Of a stretch of DNA of 64,000 nt, positions 62,710-64,000 are shown one piece after another. The notes under the pieces are model-generated. The model did not search any database, had not been told where the DNA came from, and saw only the letters and a program-made list of their open reading frames with translations. This stretch comes from CAYZXL01 sp964482435. GTDB taxonomy: Bacteria > Auribacterota > JABMQX01. The stretch is taken from positions 1-64,000 of the forward strand of contig CAYZXL010000002.1 in assembly GCA_964482435.1 (NCBI GenBank), given 5' to 3'. Every line of letters starts with the position of its first letter. The first letter of the stretch is position 1. A program made the translations under genes and the position numbers.

Positions 62710-64000
62710 TCATCTCGAGCTCTCCCTGAGCACGGGCCAGGTCGCGCGATATTCATCCCGATAAAGCCCAATGTTCTCAAAGGGAATCTTTTGAAACCCC
62801 GGGACTTTCTGATAGACGAGGGAATCGTCCTTTAATTGGAAATTCATGTTTGCGGCATCAACCAACCCCGGATCCTCGTCGGTAATGAAATTGTCCTCGA
62901 GCTTGACATACTTCCTGTCCGGGTCTCGCCAACTGCTCCGGTAGGAAACGTTTCTCACGACGACGTTGCCAAGGGGCGCCTGCGGGTTTTCCTCCAGAAT
63001 CCGCGCGAGCTTTGGATAGCGGGTGCTCCACGGCGGCTGGTCGTGACGAAACTGCCTGAGCGGCTCGTACATCGGCCCGCCCGGACGGAAGTGGTCCCAC
63101 GTGAGACCTCGCGCATCAAGATGCACCGGCTGTTCGCACTCGACAAATATGTTGTTCTCCACGACGTTATCTCGTCCGCCCCCGATGAAAGCCGACTCTC
63201 TCGTCTTATAGAACACGTTCCCGAAAATCTCCGTCGAGCTAGCACAGTCGTCCAGGTAAACGACCTTCGAGCCGAAACCAGGTCTGTGGGGGATATGATG
63301 GATGAAGTTGTATCGCACAACGTTGCCCCGGAACGTCCAGTCTCGCCCGGTATAAAGCGCGCCGGCGTCGCTCGTCTCAAGAACCACATCGTGGATTTCG
63401 TTGAACTCGATGAGGTGGTCGTTGCCGTCGTAGCCGATCGCCTGGTGAGGCGCATCGTGAATGAGATTGTGCGCAACTCGATGTCCTACGCCGTACAGCC
63501 TCACCGCTGGCTGATAAACCTTCTTGCGCTGCGCGTAATCACGAATGTGACAGTTCACCACATAGTTTTCTCCGGGGGTCAGAGTTGAGCGATTTCCCCC
63601 GCTTATCTGGATTCCTGTTGAACCCACGTCGTGAACGTCGCATCCTATGACGCCATTTTTTGTCCCACCGTCAATGATGACAGCGTGCGAACCGACGCAC
63701 CGGATGACACATTGAGTGATTGAATTATGCGTTCCGCCTCCTATCACGACGGCAATTCCCCGCGTCACCTCGAGCGTCAACCCCCGGACGGTAACGTGAG
63801 AAGTCTTCTCGAGGGTGACCAGCGGTTTCTCGAGTGTCGAAAAGAAAACCTGCCTTTTCGGAAAGCCTTCCGGAGGGAAGAAGTACAAAATGCCCTCTCT
63901 GCGGTCGAGATACCATTCACCCGGCTGGTCTATTTCCTCTAAAAGGTTCAGGGCGCGGTACCACTGGCCCTCCTTGATGCCGCCGGGAGTCCTGGCCAGA
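62710..64000 (-). CDS. right-handed parallel beta-helix enzyme, N-terminus outside window
   Basis: At least 430 residues, with the frame open to the right edge. The upstream part reads WYRALNLLEEIDQPGEWYLDR and ILYFFPPEGF, the usual lead-in to the beta-helix of polysaccharide lyase or hydrolase-like proteins. The helix coils follow (HVTVRGLTLEVTRGIAVVIGG; NSITQCVIRCVGSHAVIIDGG; CDVHDVGSTGIQISGG; LIEFNEIHDVVLETSDAGALYTGRDW; NVVENNIFVECEQPVHLDARG). It differs from the other beta-helix proteins here: no cysteine column and no FYR module at the end, which is FENIGLYRDEYRATWPVLRESSR. Probably secreted, cutting a plant or animal polysaccharide; substrate unknown. Confidence 0.82.
   Translation of the reverse strand, partial: LARTPGGIKEGQWYRALNLLEEIDQPGEWYLDRREGILYFFPPEGFPKRQVFFSTLEKPLVTLEKTSHVTVRGLTLEVTRGIAVVIGGGTHNSITQCVIRCVGSHAVIIDGGTKNGVIGCDVHDVGSTGIQISGGNRSTLTPGENYVVNCHIRDYAQRKKVYQPAVRLYGVGHRVAHNLIHDAPHQAIGYDGNDHLIEFNEIHDVVLETSDAGALYTGRDWTFRGNVVRYNFIHHIPHRPGFGSKVVYLDDCASSTEIFGNVFYKTRESAFIGGGRDNVVENNIFVECEQPVHLDARGLTWDHFRPGGPMYEPLRQFRHDQPPWSTRYPKLARILEENPQAPLGNVVVRNVSYRSSWRDPDRKYVKLEDNFITDEDPGLVDAANMNFQLKDDSLVYQKVPGFQKIPFENIGLYRDEYRATWPVLRESSR

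Noticed and set aside
1..64000. tRNA, rRNA, insertion sequences, prophage or CRISPR
   Set aside because: No tRNA-like T-loop or anticodon arms, rRNA segments, transposase motifs or direct-repeat arrays were recognised in the gaps.

Overview
The window reads as a chromosomal segment of a GC-rich, probably anaerobic, Gram-negative-type bacterium. Five exported enzymes carry Tat twin-arginine leaders, several others carry Sec leaders, and most genes have a clear AGGAGG-type ribosome site. The mix of six Gfo/Idh/MocA-family oxidoreductases (four Tat-exported), sugar isomerase/epimerase-like TIM barrels, large secreted beta-helix proteins and FG-GAP proteins is typical of Planctomycetota, Lentisphaerota and neighbouring candidate phyla. 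No rRNA or other marker is present, so the phylum is inference. A glycyl-radical enzyme with its activase and the sulfide-dependent homocysteine pathway argue for anaerobic life. I see no tRNA, rRNA, CRISPR, IS element or phage gene.

Left part (1-12.1 kb): an ABC exporter whose permease is fused to a GldG-like domain, a small membrane protein, a Tat-exported oxidoreductase downstream of a HEAT-repeat gene, then on the plus strand an XPD/DinG-type helicase fused to a PD-(D/E)XK nuclease domain, a TPR protein with a degenerate peptidase motif and a second Tat oxidoreductase.

Nitrogen and sulfur block (12.3-23.0 kb): a sigma-54 activator with an unusual KaiC-like sensor domain, followed by an FMN-type glutamate synthase that has a near-consensus sigma-54 promoter and an upstream dyad, then a 68-residue Cys-rich protein. 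A minus-strand operon at 19.2-21.9 kb holds all three families of the anaerobic homocysteine route (COG1900, NIL-ferredoxin, UPF0280). It is preceded by an almost perfect sigma-70 promoter, a leader with an intrinsic terminator, a 14-codon leader ORF and a puzzling start region. An eIF2B-like isomerase gene lies upstream.

Middle (23.2-35.3 kb): a lower-GC hydroxyproline dehydratase gene with its activase, a secreted DPP-IV-like peptidase, a uroporphyrinogen-decarboxylase-like protein with an AmpG-like transporter, an M2-like metallopeptidase and a double metallo-beta-lactamase protein. Together these suggest use of collagen-like peptides and glycans.

Right part (35.3-64 kb): carbohydrate metabolism and secretome. 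A LamG-GH116 enzyme, two isomerase/epimerase-like proteins and three more oxidoreductases form a likely sugar-derivative catabolic region. Three related beta-helix proteins (one interrupted by a frameshift) and a DUF362 protein share a C-terminal module ending in FYR(V/I). A fucose-isomerase-like Tat protein, an FG-GAP protein, a tandem pair of paralogous secreted proteins and a beta-helix enzyme running off the right edge complete the window.
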